Below, in pieces: positions 1 through 11,230 of a stretch of 64,000 nt of DNA. Position numbers and translations under genes: made by a program. The stretch is taken from positions 69,360,501 through 69,424,500 of the forward strand of contig NC_084466.1 in assembly GCF_027409185.1 (NCBI RefSeq), in the 5' to 3' direction. This DNA is from Cynocephalus volans (Eukaryota > Chordata > Mammalia > Dermoptera > Cynocephalidae). Under the pieces are notes generated by a model. The model did not search any database, was not told the origin of the DNA, and saw only the letters and a list, made by a program, of their open reading frames with translations. Positions within the stretch are counted from its first letter, which is position 1. Each line of letters opens with the position of its first letter.

Positions 1-560
1 ACACTTCTCACACAATGAGCTGCCCCTCTGGAACTGGTGCTCTCCAAGGAGACTCCAGCAGTGGCCCTGGGCCCCGTCCTCCTGCCTCCCTGCCCCTCAG
101 ATGCGCTCTGTCCCTCAGGCCTCATCTCTCTCAAGTATCTGCAACATCAGATGCTACTGGCATTTCCTTCTTTAAAGGTCTCTCTAGGAGTCTGGATATT
201 TTAGAAACGCACACTGCAATATGCAGGGGTGGAAAGACCTAATGTAAGGATTTACTTTAAATTACTTCAGCAAATAAAAAGGGGGAAAAAAAGAAAGAAA
301 AGGGGAGATAGAAGAAACAAAAATGACACAGCAAAATCTTCACAATTATTTAATTCAAGGAGAGGGTCAGGGTGTGTATATGGGGGTTCACTGTGTTAGT
401 CTCTGTATTTCTATGTATGGCACAGTCGACATTTTTCATGATAATTTTTTAAAAAATGTTTTTTCTTCCCTGGGCCTCCTCAACACACCTCCCTCCCAGC
501 TGTCTTCTCTCTCCGAGTTGTGAGGAAAGTGGAGTCAGTATAGTCGGGTCCCCTCGCCTC
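1..560. other. Intergenic sequence, nothing recognised
   Basis: No open frame with splice or codon support and no repeat that I recognise. There is an A-rich stretch near 274-320. Open frames here are short and overlap on both strands, as expected by chance. Confidence 0.5.
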
Positions 561-665
561 ATACCTGGCTGGGCGGGATGCAGCACATGCATTGTAAACG
601 AGTGACGTGAGAGTAGCGCTAGTGCGCATGCGCCCGAGTACCCCTGGCTTGCCGTTTGGGGGCAC
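560..665. promoter_or_regulatory. Candidate CpG-rich promoter patch with NRF1-type palindrome
   Basis: This short stretch is much richer in CpG than its surroundings. It contains a CRE-like TGACGTGA at 603-610 and the 12-mer TGCGCATGCGCC at 623-634, which fits the palindromic NRF1 consensus. Such sites are typical of constitutive mammalian promoters. No first exon or splice donor can be assigned with confidence on either side, so the transcript, if any, is unknown. Confidence 0.4.
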
Positions 666-1311
666 TTCACTCCCCTTTGGAAGGCAGCGGCTCTGAACTG
701 CTGGCCAGTGGGGCTCGCGTCTAAAAATGAAGCCTGTCCACTTTGCCAGCAGCTGCTCAGTCTTTCTTTTGATTGCCTGGCTCAGGACCTGCCCCGGACG
801 GGGTAGAAGGGTCTGTGACTCCGGCCCAACACAGTCCTCCTCCTACTCCCATTTTTGTCTTCTCTTCCTCCACTTCCTCCCTAAAAACACTGATTCCCCG
901 GGCTTTTGCTCACGTCTGGGTCAGATCAGTGCCAAGAGCCTGGGCCAGCCCATCGAGTCGCGGCTTTCCCTGAGCTTTTGTCCTGGCCTCTCTCCAAACT
1001 CCAGACCCACAAGTTTTGTGGGGTTTTTTGGTTTGTTTTTGTTTTTTTCTTTTTTAAATTTCATACATACTTTAAATATAAATAAAAATACATAGAATAA
1101 TAAAAACAAAACCCATGGATCCACCACCCAGGTTTAACCAGTGCTGACATTTTGGCATATTTGTCTCATATTTATAGAAATAACATGTGACGAATATAGT
1201 TGAAGACCCTGACACACCTCTCCCAGAACGCACTCTCTTCTCTTTCTCCCCAGAAGAAACCACCATTCTGAATTCATCGTGTATCTCCAGACTATGTTTA
1301 TACTTTAAAGA
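666..1311. other. Intergenic; A/T-rich, possibly old L1-derived in second half
   Basis: From about 1025 the sequence is T-rich then A-rich. It resembles the non-coding 3' part of an old LINE-1, but I cannot set its boundaries. The open frame starting at 727 runs into this low-complexity sequence and shows no domain, so I do not call a gene. Confidence 0.35.
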
Positions 1312-1710
1312 CTGTATTAGTCCGTTTCTGTTGCTTATAACAGAAATGCCTGAAATTGGGTAATTGTAAGGAAGCAATATTTATTGCTTACAGTTTCAAA
1401 AGCTGGGAAGTCCAAGTCCAGGGAATAAATCTGGTGAGGGCTTGTTGGAGGGTGGTGACTCTTCACAGCAATGCAGGGTGTCACGTGGCGGATGGCGTGA
1501 GTGAGAGAGAGCTAACCTACTCACTCGCTGTCCTTATAAAGCCATTAGAAACATGCCTACTACTCCATGAGTGGATCGATCCCTTCACCAGGGCAGTCCT
1601 CACAATCTAATCACTTCCCAAAGGCTCTACCTTTCAAATGCTATGATAGGATTTCCCACCCACTTAACACTGTCACAGTGGGCATTAAGTTTCTATGAGT
1701 ATGGAGGGCC
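1312..1710 (+). mobile_element. MaLR-type LTR (MST/MLT1-like)
   Basis: It begins with the TGTATTAGTCCGTTTCTG start typical of THE1/MST/MLT1 LTRs. It continues with the expected middle (GGTAATTGTAAGGAA, later CCTTATAAAGCCATTAG) and a tail like CAATCTAATCACTTCCCA. It is diverged, with no flanking internal region recognised, so it is most likely a solo LTR. The exact 3' end is uncertain. Confidence 0.7.
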
Positions 1711-2090
1711 AGTCAATCAACAGCAAAGACAGAAACCTATGTCTACAACAATATATAGAACTATCTTTTTTAAAATTTCCGTGACTCTGTGGATCTGCAA
1801 CTTTTCCCCCCAACATTGTGCTTTACCCATATTGATACATGTAGATCTAATCCATCCATTCCTAATGCTGCAGAGCATTTTGCCAGATGACACTTACCAC
1901 AAGCTGCCTACCTATTTCCCTAATAATGAACATTGTTGTGTCTGTTTCCTGTATAAACGGGTGCTGCAATAACTTCCTTCACAGGTCTCCTTGCATACTC
2001 CTGTGTGAGCATGTCACTTTCCTCTATAGTATACAACATCCACCAGTGCCCCTCAACACCTCCGGTGCTTGTTTGCTTTTCTAATTCCCC
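1711..2090. mobile_element. L1 3' UTR fragment
   Basis: The stretch CCTGTATAAACGGGTGCTGC followed by text on a brief cold-spot of T-rich and CTCC-rich sequence resembles the 3' UTR of old mammalian LINE-1s. It has no coding capacity. Family and exact limits are not determined. Confidence 0.4.
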
Positions 2091-2167
2091 AACTCTACCC
2101 CAAGCAGAGAGTGCATTCATTTCATCTCCGTGCTATTCGTGCATCATGCCTGGTTCATATGGATTGA

Positions 2168-2215
2168 TATGGAGGGAGGAAGGGAGGAGAGAAGGAAGAA
2201 AGGAAGGAAAACATC
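2168..2215 (+). repeat. (GGAA)n-like purine microsatellite
   Basis: Imperfect GGAA/GGAG/GAAG repeats, purine-only over about 45 bases. Confidence 0.75.
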
Positions 2216-2509
2216 TGATAAAAGCTAGTTATAGACTATTTAGTACAGTTTTTTAGATGAAGGGAAACTACATTGTCTCAAGCCAGCTAAGACTGGACAG
2301 ATAACAGACCAGACTCTGATGGTACTTCAGCCAACAGGTATGTAGGTAACTTTCACTCTGTGTGAGGCAGCCCTGTGGGCTCTGAGGAGGGGGTGGCAAA
2401 GGCGTGGCCTCTTCCCTCCCCTAGGGTCCATGCACCACACGGCAGCTGGTGGGATCTAAAGCCCACCACTGTCTCCGTCGGCCTCAGAACGCAGGGTCAG
2501 CTTCTCACT

Positions 2510-2905
2510 CTGGCTGCATGCCCCTTTGAGATCTGGCCTTGACCTCCCTGCCTCCCTCGGTCCTGTCATGTTTCACCCACACTGGCCACTTGCCTTCCTG
2601 GGACCCTCCCTTCAGGGCTTTCACACCCACAGGGCTACATTTTTCTACCTGCAATTTTCAGGAACACCTTTCCTGGCTGCCTAGCAGAAATCCTCCCGCC
2701 TCACTTCTCATCGCTGCCATCTTTATGCCACTGTCCTGCAAGTGTATTCACAGCACTTTCCACTAGCAGAAATTACATGATTTGTCTATTGCTGTCTCTT
2801 TGTTCCACCAGAATTTAAACTGCTGAATGGCAGGAACCTTGTCTGTTTCACCCTGGCTGCAGCCCCAGCACCTACAACTGTGGTAGGTGCCCACGGAATA
2901 TCTGT
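2510..2905 (+). mobile_element. L2 LINE 3' fragment
   Basis: This is diverged L2-like sequence with characteristic phrases such as CAGGGCTTTCACACCCACA, then a tail resembling 'gaatggcaggaaccttgtctg' and 'cagccccagcacctac'. It is an ancient fragment with no coding frame. Confidence 0.6.
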
Positions 2906-3199
2906 TGTGGGAAGGAGCGAGTGGGCTCCTGGTGGCCTTCGGATTCCCAGACCCATCCTCCTCGAGGCCCAACTGGGTTTCTGCTATTCTCCTCCATCCC
3001 AATTACATATTCCCCTTTGGCTTGATTTTGTTTGATGTATTCAGCTTTGTTAGATTTGGCTTCTAATTCTTGGCAATTCACAGTTCCACCAAGCCTTGCA
3101 GGGAGAGGAGCTGGGCAGAGAGCACTCGGGGGTGGGGAGGGAGCCATTAGCAGCGTTGGTCTGGTTCAACTCAGACATCTGAGAAGTGGCTCCTGACCT

Positions 3200-3830
3200 C
3201 TCAGGCTGTCAAGTATCTGCAGTGACCCACTATGAAACAGAGTAAGTCTAGGCCTGTGAACCAATTTGACTCCATTTTCTCTGCAGAGGACACTTTGTTA
3301 CTTTTCTACTCCTCAGTCATGAGACCCCTCAGGGCAAATGATTACCCCATCGGCTGCCCTGATAAAATAGACTGAGATAAGAAAGGAAACAGATATTTTT
3401 ACTGAGTTGCAAAACCCCTCCCCAAGGCTTGTTTACTGTAAATGTAAAAGTTACAGACTAACCTTTAGATACCTTTAGGAATTCCCACCTGCCCACAAGC
3501 ATCAAGGTGACTATTACAGTGACCCTCCTGGGGTGACAGTGGTGAACACCACTGCCATCTTGGACCTACTGAGCATTCACCCATGACGCAACCAGGAAGA
3601 ACAGAATGGTCCACCTCCAGTGACGCTGGTCTGTACCCCTTAACTCCTTTCCCTATAAAAGACCCTGAACAGCTCCCCTCGGGGGGCTAGCTTTACTGTT
3701 GCTATCCCCCTTATGCATAAGTCTGTCTCCTCTTTTAATAAAACATAGCTTACTTTACTGCTGGGTACATTGTTCATTTCTATGACTTTGGAATCCAAGA
3801 GCTTAATTTAGTCACTGGTGACAATTGGAA
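3200..3830 (+). mobile_element. Endogenous-retrovirus-type LTR with TATA box and poly(A) signal
   Basis: A TATA box (CCCTATAAAAG, 3651-3661) is followed about 80 bases later by AATAAA at 3737-3742 and then T-rich/GT-rich sequence. This is the U3-R-U5 arrangement of an LTR on the plus strand. The family is not recognised and the TG...CA ends are not fixed. There is no intact viral gene nearby. Confidence 0.5.
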
Positions 3831-5690
3831 AGCTTTAGGCACCAGAGAAGGCTCCAGCTACAAAAGGCAAGTGGCCACTGGGACTATTTTGCTCCCATGT
3901 CTCTGCTGCTGTAAGTCTCTCCTGGAGTCCCCAGCCTAAATTCTGACAAGGCAATGCTTTATTCTCTTTTACTCCCCTTTCTTCCCCTTTTCTTCCTTTT
4001 TAAAGTGACTACAGGACAACTACAGCTTAAATTCCTCTCATCCTGTGAGAAGCTGCTCCCTCTGGCCAGCAGTGGCTTGCCCTGACAGGTGACTAGCAAA
4101 AGTGCAAAGGCCAGTCCTGCACCATGAAGATCTTGCTTGAGCAGGTTCCCCCTGACGGGGGATTCATGAGAGTGGTGGGATTCAGTCCCATGCCGCACAA
4201 TGACTGAAGTCTGGAAAGCCGCTAAAATTCTCTTTACTTTTCTCTGATTTTCTGAACCCTCTCCTGCTATTTGGTTGGATTGTATCTGCTACTGTGTAGG
4301 TCCACCCTGGAGGGCTCCTGGCTGTGCTTTGTTTCTCTGATTTAAACCTATTCAATACTTTTCTTTGTGCAGACAACAGTGGGGAGAACTGCTTTTATCA
4401 ATTACTGTGTCACTGGAATAGGTTGGCCCCACTGATTGGGACTAGGACAAACTGGACCCCCCTGCTTCTCTTTTCTCTTTGTTTCCTTGGTTAGACATTC
4501 AGTTGAGTACCGGTTATCTGAATAAACCTTCCAATCCTTGTGCCAAATTTTGGACTTCCAGGTCATTTGTTTAATGTGAGAGGGCAGGCCAAGCCTGGTC
4601 TGTCGGTAACAACTGTGAGCAATAAAGTGTATGTCAGGAGGTGTGGGCAAGCCTGGGTTTCTCCCTCATTACCTGGAATATCTAGAAGGTTTGCCTGATA
4701 ATCTACAAATGTGAGTCTCCAGTTAATTGCTTTTCCAACCCCTAATTCCACTGGACTGGAAATTACGTGTTGGTCATTACTGGACTCCGGGTGGCTCCCA
4801 AGGCCTCCCACGAATCCAAGAGCCCTAAATGATCCAAGAGCATGAGAGAGGACTTCTCATCCCCAGCCTAGCAGGTGTGCTCCTCAGTTTTTAGTGTCTA
4901 AGCTCAAAGAGGTTCTTGGGAGTCTACTTCCTGGCAAGGGAATCTGCCAAGGCTGGGCACCCTGGACCCTGGGGCTGTGCCTCTCTAAGGCACACCACAT
5001 GGCCTCCTCATTGGAGGTCTTGCTACCACAAGCCTACCTCAACAGATATGCAAGCAGTTCCTGTCCTCAGCTCACCCAGCCACACAGGAAGCTCTGGGCA
5101 GCTCGTTATCGCAGGCAGAAAGGCAGCCTGGAGGAAAATAGTCTGATTTGCTTTCAAGCCACCATACTTTAAGAGGTTCAAGCATTTTTCTCCTCTTCCC
5201 ACTGCAGGGAGGAATCCAAAGCATTTTTGCAGGAACACCACCTAATGCAAGCTTTCTCGTTCACTCTTCCTCACCAGCGTCCCTCCCCTGCGTGTGCATG
5301 CATGAGTGTGTGTGTTGGGGCAGGGCCATCGGTCAGCATGTGTTCATTCTGATCATGCATTCTCTCCACTCTTTCAATATTATATCTAGTACATGCCTTT
5401 CTGAAACATAAAGTCCAAGACTTATGTCTTTGTTCTCTGGTTCTGCCCCCACACCTCTCTTCAGGCAGCACTGGCCCCGAATAGGGCAGGGGCACAGGGT
5501 GGAGTTAAATAGCCCAGGGATAGGGGGACAGCATATCAGTGAATCCTGCACAGACCATCCAGCCACAGAGTTACTGCTGGAAAAAGGATTTCACAGAGTG
5601 TCGGGAAATCCTGGGCACATGCCTTAAAGACTCATGAGGCAGAGGATAAACACATTAAAGGTTCTGAGAGGTCATCTCCAGGAAAGAACA
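3831..5690. other. Intergenic; possibly degraded ERV-associated sequence
   Basis: This stretch follows the LTR at 3200-3830 and lacks any long open frame. It may be non-coding leader or degraded internal retroviral sequence, but I see no diagnostic motif. Frames such as 4894-5172 have no recognisable product. Confidence 0.3.
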
Positions 5691-5699
5691 CTGTTTATA

Positions 5700-6056
5700 A
5701 ACTAGGGATTCCTGAACTCAACAAACTTCATAGCTTAAAACAACACAAATTTATTATTTTACAGTCCTGGAGGTCAGAAGTCCGAAATATGTATTATGGG
5801 TTAAAATCAAGATGTCAGCAGGGGTAGGTCCTTCTGGAGGCTGTAGGGGAGGGGGTCCATCCCGCTCTGACCGCTCCTCTTTCCTCCCTCTTATGAGGAC
5901 CCTGAGGTTACGCTGGGCCCACCTGGACAATCCAGGATACTCTCACTCTCTCAAGATCCTTGGCTCAACTGCATCTGCAGAGTTCTTTTGCTATTCACAT
6001 GCTCCAAGGATAGAATGAGGACATCTTAGGGGGCCACTGTTCTGTCTTCTGTCTGT
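5700..6056 (+). mobile_element. MaLR-type LTR (MLT1-like)
   Basis: The sequence has the MLT1-like features 'agcttaaaacaacacaaat', 'cagtcctggaggtcagaagt' and 'atcaagatgtcagcagggg', then a tail ending near 'agggggccactgttctg'. It is diverged and without an internal region. Confidence 0.7.
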
Positions 6057-6640
6057 TGCAGTGTGTGGTGCTGCAGGGATGGAGTGGGCTGTTTGTTGAA
6101 TCCTTGATCACACTCAGGTAATGGTAATGTTACCAAACGTGGAACTGGCTGGGTGGTTTTCTTGAACAAGCCTCTCTGTCAGCAGATCCAGATGAGCTGC
6201 TGGGAATTCTCTATTGCAGTGTCCAATGCCAGCGGGGTGGGAGGACTGCTCTTTTGACAAACCAAGCCCAGGTTAGATACTGCAACCTGGGCTGTGCCCC
6301 GGCCTCCCGGCCCTTGTAGACACCTTGCATCCAAACCATTTGATGGAGCCTCTCAGAAAACGAACCGGCTTTGTGACCTGACACAGCCTTACTGTCACCA
6401 ATAGCAAAACCTGGGGAAGCAATGGAAGGGGTGGCTTGTGGAGGTCAGGGAAAAAGACACTGTCTCAGCTGCGCCAAGTCCACACCGAGGTGTGGAGAGG
6501 CATCAGCCAGCTCCAGAGCATTCACTCTCAGGAGTTAAGCACAAAGCCCCTTGCACCACCACCCGGATGCTCTCATGTGATCAGTGACTGGGGCCGAGGA
6601 CCTGGGACTTGAGACTCCTGTGAAACAAGCAGCCCCAAAC
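6057..6640. other. Intergenic, nothing recognised
   Basis: Mixed unique-looking sequence with no supported gene or repeat. Confidence 0.45.
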
Positions 6641-6649
6641 TGGCCTGTT

Positions 6650-6775
6650 AGAAGAAGAAAAAAGAAAAAAGGGAGGGAGTAACAAGAGAGGAAGAATAGA
6701 AGGAAGATGGAAGAAGGGTAAGAGAAGGTAAGAGAGAGAAAGGGAAAGAAGGGGGAGGAGAGGACAAAACCCAAA
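6650..6775 (+). repeat. Polypurine tract (GA/GGGAAA-rich)
   Basis: About 125 bases are almost entirely A and G on the plus strand, broken by only a few pyrimidines. The minus-strand frames at 6535-6796 translate its complement into low-complexity Leu/Ser/Phe and are artefacts. Confidence 0.85.
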
Positions 6776-7809
6776 ACCCCTTAGCCCCTCAGCCACTCCC
6801 CTTTAGAGACTGTGGGGGAGGGGGGCCTCCTCCAAACCCAGGGAACTCTTGGGTTTTCTTTGCAGGTGAATTTCCTTTCAGACGAAGAATCTAACCTCGC
6901 AGCTTTCTGGGTCCTTTTGGGTCCTATCTTCCCCTGCGGGCATCTGCCTCCGGGCATGCCTCAGGAAGAAGCTTCCTTTGGGGCTCTGTCAATGATCTGA
7001 GTTAATGAATAAATATCAGGCACCCTGAGGGCTTGGGGTTGGGTGGGGGAAGAGCTTCCTATCCTTGTTCATTTTAGAAGTCACCCCTTCCTTGGCCTTG
7101 TGGTCCCAGAGGGACAGCCCTGGTTTGCCGCTGTCCTGCCCAGTGCCCCTGCCCTTTAGTCACCCTTGCCTGGAACTGGCCACATGGTGGCCTTCTAGAG
7201 ATTGGAGCCTCACTCAGATGTCCTTTACAATCTCCTCCACTTTTTTTTTTTCCCTAAACACTTCTCTTCCTCTTCCCCTCAGTCCCAGGGGAGTTGAGGG
7301 TCTTCACAATCCTGCGAGTGGGGCTGAGACCAGGATGGGGGCCAGGCAGGCACCCATTATTCTTCCTAGGACCTCCACCTCTGCACTCTTGGGGCCACTG
7401 TTCAGAGAGGGGGGTAGGGAGGGGACAGCAGAGTCCCTGAGTTGGGGAAATGGAAGAAGAGAACCACTTCCCAGCTGTCCCTGTTTCCTTCTATCTGGCC
7501 AAACTATGCCTGTCTGCAAACACTGTGGCCCCACCCAACCTATCCAACCCCTGTCCTGCTCCTCCCCAGCGATCAGGCTGCTCTCCCCACCCAAACCAAA
7601 TGCCCTCTCCTCTCCTCTCCTCCTGAGCAAATCTGCTTGACCTTCAGTTCTCACCCTCGCTGAGAAGCGCTCCTGAAGATCCCTCTGTACCTGATGATAA
7701 TCGTATTGTGGAAGGAGAGATTCTGTTGTCCCTCCAATATGTGATGGAAACATGGTTTCTATCCTGCAGGACTTCTCAGAACCTTTGATATGACAAGACC
7801 TGCTGGGAG
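6776..7809. other. Intergenic, no supported gene
   Basis: There is a 191-codon open frame on the plus strand at 7065-7640 and a 149-codon frame on the minus strand at 7304-7753. They overlap each other, are proline/serine/leucine-rich and show no domain. I treat both as chance frames in GC-rich sequence. Confidence 0.5.
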
Positions 7810-8090
7810 GGGGCGAGCCAGCACATTTCTAGACTTCAGCACCTTCAACACCTCTTCCTCTGGGAAGCCTTCCTGGCATGACTAGAGATCACGCATTTCT
7901 AAACTTCTCTTGTGCTTAGAAGGAGTGCATCACTCTTAAGCTCTTATTTATTCTCTAATTTATTTTCTCAAAACTCCACCGCATTTATCTAGACCACCTA
8001 GCAAAGCAGCTGGAGGACAGGGTTCCTGTTTTATACCCAAGCTGTCGCAGAACACCTAGCAGGCACATCACACTTCATTGACTGACTCTC
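7810..8090 (+). mobile_element. L2 LINE 3' fragment
   Basis: It contains L2-like sequence 'tctgggaagccttcctggc' and a tail resembling 'ctggaggacagggttcctg' and 'gcagaacacctagcaggca'. Ancient and non-coding. Confidence 0.6.
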
Positions 8091-8303
8091 TAAACACAAC
8101 TGATATTTTGTCAGCTTAACTGCCCTCCTATACCATCAACAATAGTTTGCCTATGAGCATTTCCATAGAATTCAAACAAACAAACAAAAAAACCAAGAAA
8201 GTAATTATAACAACTGATATTAACAAAGGTAGAATTAGCTTTTTTTTCCTTTTACTAAGATAGATGGTTTAACAATGGCAAAACACACATACAGACAGAT
8301 TAA

Positions 8304-8386
8304 GGTGTTTCAAAAAGTTTATGGAAGAACAGAATACAAAGATAATACGAATCCTTGCATGAACTTTTTGAAGCCCCCTCATATGT
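8304..8386. mobile_element. Palindromic mariner-like MITE, copy 1
   Basis: The left arm TTTCAAAAAGTTTATGGAA (308-326) is matched as an inverted repeat by TTGCATGAACTTTTTGAAG (355-373), with A/T-rich sequence between. The same arms occur at 49759-50117 (split) and 58268-58350, so this is a dispersed family. I believe it is a Tc1/mariner derivative but do not recognise a named family. Confidence 0.6.
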
Positions 8387-8389
8387 TAT

Positions 8390-8855
8390 ATATACCTACA
8401 TATAATAAATTCACACTGACAGATACTAGATACAGATATCCCAAATGTCCACTCAGTTCAGTTAGTTATAGAGAGATACAGAGATGTGTACCAGAACCTT
8501 CTTTCTAACTCATACCCCTTCCACACTTTCTCCATATATCTTGCTGCCTGTTCTGCCCCTCAGAGGTCAGTGCATTTCCTTGAATTCCAGTCGACAGGTG
8601 TTTCCAGGCCTCTGAGGACTGCCTTCAACACAGCCCAAGCTGCACTGTCTCCCAGCACAGCCCAGACCAATCAGGCTGGGCCTACCCCTAAATGTCCCTC
8701 TGCCCCCTCCAGGACTGTCCATCTCTTCATACTTTTCCATGAAATCAACCTTCCATGCCCAGCCCAAACCCTTCCTCCCCAACACTGAGAACAGACACGA
8801 ATTTTCTCTCCTCCCCAAATCCCTCTCCTAAGACAGACAAAGGATCTCATTCTGC
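8390..8855. other. Intergenic, nothing recognised
   Basis: Unique-looking sequence between the MITE and the TG microsatellite, with no supported gene. Confidence 0.4.
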
Positions 8856-8859
8856 CTAT

Positions 8860-9200
8860 TAGTTGTGTGAGTCGTGTGTGTGTGTGTGTAAAGTGTGTGG
8901 TGTATGTGTGCGTGTAGTGTATATATGTGTGTGTGGAAGGTGGTGTGGTGTAGAGTGCATATGTGTGGTATGGTGTGTGTGATGTGATGTGGTGTATGTG
9001 TGTATATGTGTGTGTGTGGTGTGTGTGGGATGTGTACATACAAATGCTTCTCAACTTAATGATGGGATTATATCCCCATAAATGTAAGTTGGGGACTATC
9101 TGTATATGTGAGTGTGGTGTGTGATGTGCAGTGTGTGTGTGGTGTGCAATGTGTGTGCATGTGTGTGGTGTATGTCTATATGCATATGTGTGTGGCACAG
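8860..9200 (+). repeat. Complex (TG)n microsatellite
   Basis: Imperfect TG/TGTGG/TATG repeats span about 340 bases and are interrupted at about 9036-9105 by a non-repetitive insert (see the Tigger-like fragment). The His/Thr-rich frames on the minus strand and Cys/Val-rich frames on the plus strand are translations of this repeat. Confidence 0.85.
9036..9105. mobile_element. Short Tigger-like DNA transposon remnant
   Basis: The sequence ATGCTTCTCAACTTAATGAT is followed 40 bases later by 'aatgtaagttggggactatc'. Together these look like the two ends of a Tigger/MER28-type element joined by internal deletion, sitting inside the TG repeat. Confidence 0.45.
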
Positions 9201-10430
9201 GGTCTGTGCCTTACTTGTCCTGAGTGCCCCCAGGGCTCAGCACAGGCTCGGGCTGCACCAAAGTACCTACTTAATGGAGTCTCTCCCACTGTGGTGTCCT
9301 TGCTGTGGTCTTGCTCCTCCTCTCTGGCCGTTATACAACAGCTGGTGCCCACGCTCAGCGCGGGGTAAAAAGCCACAGTCCCTGCTCTGGTAACTTCCCA
9401 GTCACCAGGGGAGGCCAAGGTCACTTTGATCCACTTGGTAGGGCAATGGACACAATTCACTGGTCCTTCCACACTAGAGAACAGTCAATTTAACAGGCAA
9501 AAGCCCTGGAAGATGAGCAGTCACCTGTGTGTGTAGACTCAGGAGTAAGGAAGAGCAGTGAGAGGCCAGGCGGGACAAGGTCCCCGAGCTGGGATAACTG
9601 GCAGTGCCAGCGCAGGAAACAGTGAAACATTCATTACCTGGAGAGGGGGGTGCTGAAGCGGAGAACAAAGCCCCAGCCTGACATGTCTGCATATCTCATA
9701 CTTTACAGGAAGCCCGACTAGACCCCAAATAAGTGTATCCAAAGTCACAGACTGGCAGTATCAGCTTTTTTTAGATTCCCAGAAGCAAAAAATGTCAACA
9801 CTTGGCTGGATTCTAAGCTCATATGGATTTTAGCCTTAATTCTGAGCATTAAACAGGAAGGAGAAAAGAGAAGTTTATAGAACACTTACATTGCTCTCAC
9901 TGGCTGCCCCCCAGTACACTATTAAAGGCAGGTTATTCTGACCAAATTCACATGATGTCACGGCCCACTCGCTTCTGTGATAGAAATACCAAACCACTGT
10001 GCTGGGATTTATATTTAGCCCCCAAAGCTAGGTCATCAGAAATAGCAGAGCAAGATTGTTCTATTTTAATAAAAAGATAGTACATTTTTCAGGAAACCAT
10101 ATCTAAAGGTGATGTAATTCTATCCTAGAGAAAAGGGAAAGACATCAAAAAAGATGGGGAAAATGAACAAATTCCTGAATATAACGCATGTAGTTTGAAT
10201 GAGATAATATCCCACCTTCTAAACCCAGACTAAAAGGGCACATTAAAAAGAAATCTTTCCTTTTTTGTAGCTCTTGCTTACTAGCACCCTTTACACCCAC
10301 TTTCTCCATTCCCACCGTGCACCAGCATCATTCAAATAGTCAGTAAATATTTTCTGAGAGCCTGTACCCCATTCCAGGACCATCCCAGACCCTCCCCAGG
10401 AGTCTTCACCCCGCAGACCTCCTCAGGTAC
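9201..10430. other. Intergenic, no supported gene
   Basis: Mixed sequence. Frames near 9108-9748 overlap on both strands and have no domain. There is no repeat I can name with confidence. Confidence 0.4.
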
Positions 10431-10434
10431 CAGC

Positions 10435-10570
10435 CACGTGCTGGGCATTTTACCTACATAGTGCCATTTACCTTTCCTGGGCTGATGAAGTAGGAGTTAA
10501 TTAATTTCATACTGATGTGGAAGCTCAGACAGGTGGGGTATACCTTCCTCAAGGGGCAGAGACAGATTTT
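10435..10570 (+). mobile_element. MIR/L2-type fragment
   Basis: It resembles the ancient 'ctgggcattttacctacatag...aagctcagacaggtggggta' phrase of MIR-class repeats. Diverged. Confidence 0.4.
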
Positions 10571-10904
10571 GAACTGAGCTCTGCCCTACTCCAAGGCCAG
10601 TGCCTCCTGTTGGAATGTCCTTCCTCACACACAGGGCACGCCATGGTGGAGGTCACCTGCTAGGACCACCACCACCAGGAAACAAGAAAGGTGGGGGTCC
10701 TGCCTGGCATACAGGAACTGGACAAAGGTGGCTCCTTTTTAAAGCAAATTTCCATTAACTGTTCACTAGGTCTTAGAAGCAGATCCACAAATAGGCACTT
10801 CCTCCTGCCCAGCCATGGAACATACAAAGACGGCTTTGACCTGCTCAGGGTAGAAAGGCTGGGAGTTGGATTTTTTTCCTGCTAGGATACAGACAGCATC
10901 ACTC

Positions 10905-11230
10905 GTGACAACAGCAGCTAACATTTAATTAGCACGCAGGAGGTGCCAGGCACTATCCTAACTGCTTTACCCAGATGATATCATACCTCACAGAAACCCA
11001 GTGAGATAGGAACTATGATTGTCCCCATTTGTATAGACAAGAAAGCTGGGCTGACCCCGTGGCGCACTCGGGAGTGCGGCGCTGGGAGCGCAGCAGCGCT
11101 CCCGCCGCAGGTTCGGATCCTATATAGGGATGGCCGGTGCGCTCACTGGCTGAGCGTGGTGCAGCCGGTCACAAAAAAGACGGAAAAAAAAAAAAAAAGA
11201 AGAAAGCTGATGCCCAGAACATACTCTATT
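10905..11230 (+). mobile_element. MIR-class repeat, interrupted by a SINE
   Basis: The sequence 'aggtgccaggcactatccta...ccccatttgtatagacaag' and, after the inserted SINE, 'aagctgatgcccagaac' read as one ancient MIR-like element. The SINE at 11049-11199 split it. Confidence 0.55.
11049..11199 (+). mobile_element. Dimeric tRNA-Ile-derived SINE (CYN-like)
   Basis: Two tRNA-like halves are present: GGCTGACCCCGTGGCGCAC at the start, box-B-like GGTTCGGATCC, then GGCCGGTGCGCTCACTGGCTG, ending in an A-rich tail. It is flanked by a direct repeat AAGAAAGCTG at 11039-11048 and 11200-11209, a clean target-site duplication. Low divergence from the copy at 49785 suggests a young insertion. Confidence 0.8.

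Noticed and set aside
7065..7753. Overlapping 191-codon (+) and 149-codon (-) frames
   Set aside because: No domains, no splice structure, low-complexity Pro/Ser/Leu composition; the two overlap on opposite strands in GC-rich DNA.
8671..9198. 175-codon His/Thr-rich minus-strand frame
   Set aside because: It is a translation of the TG microsatellite.
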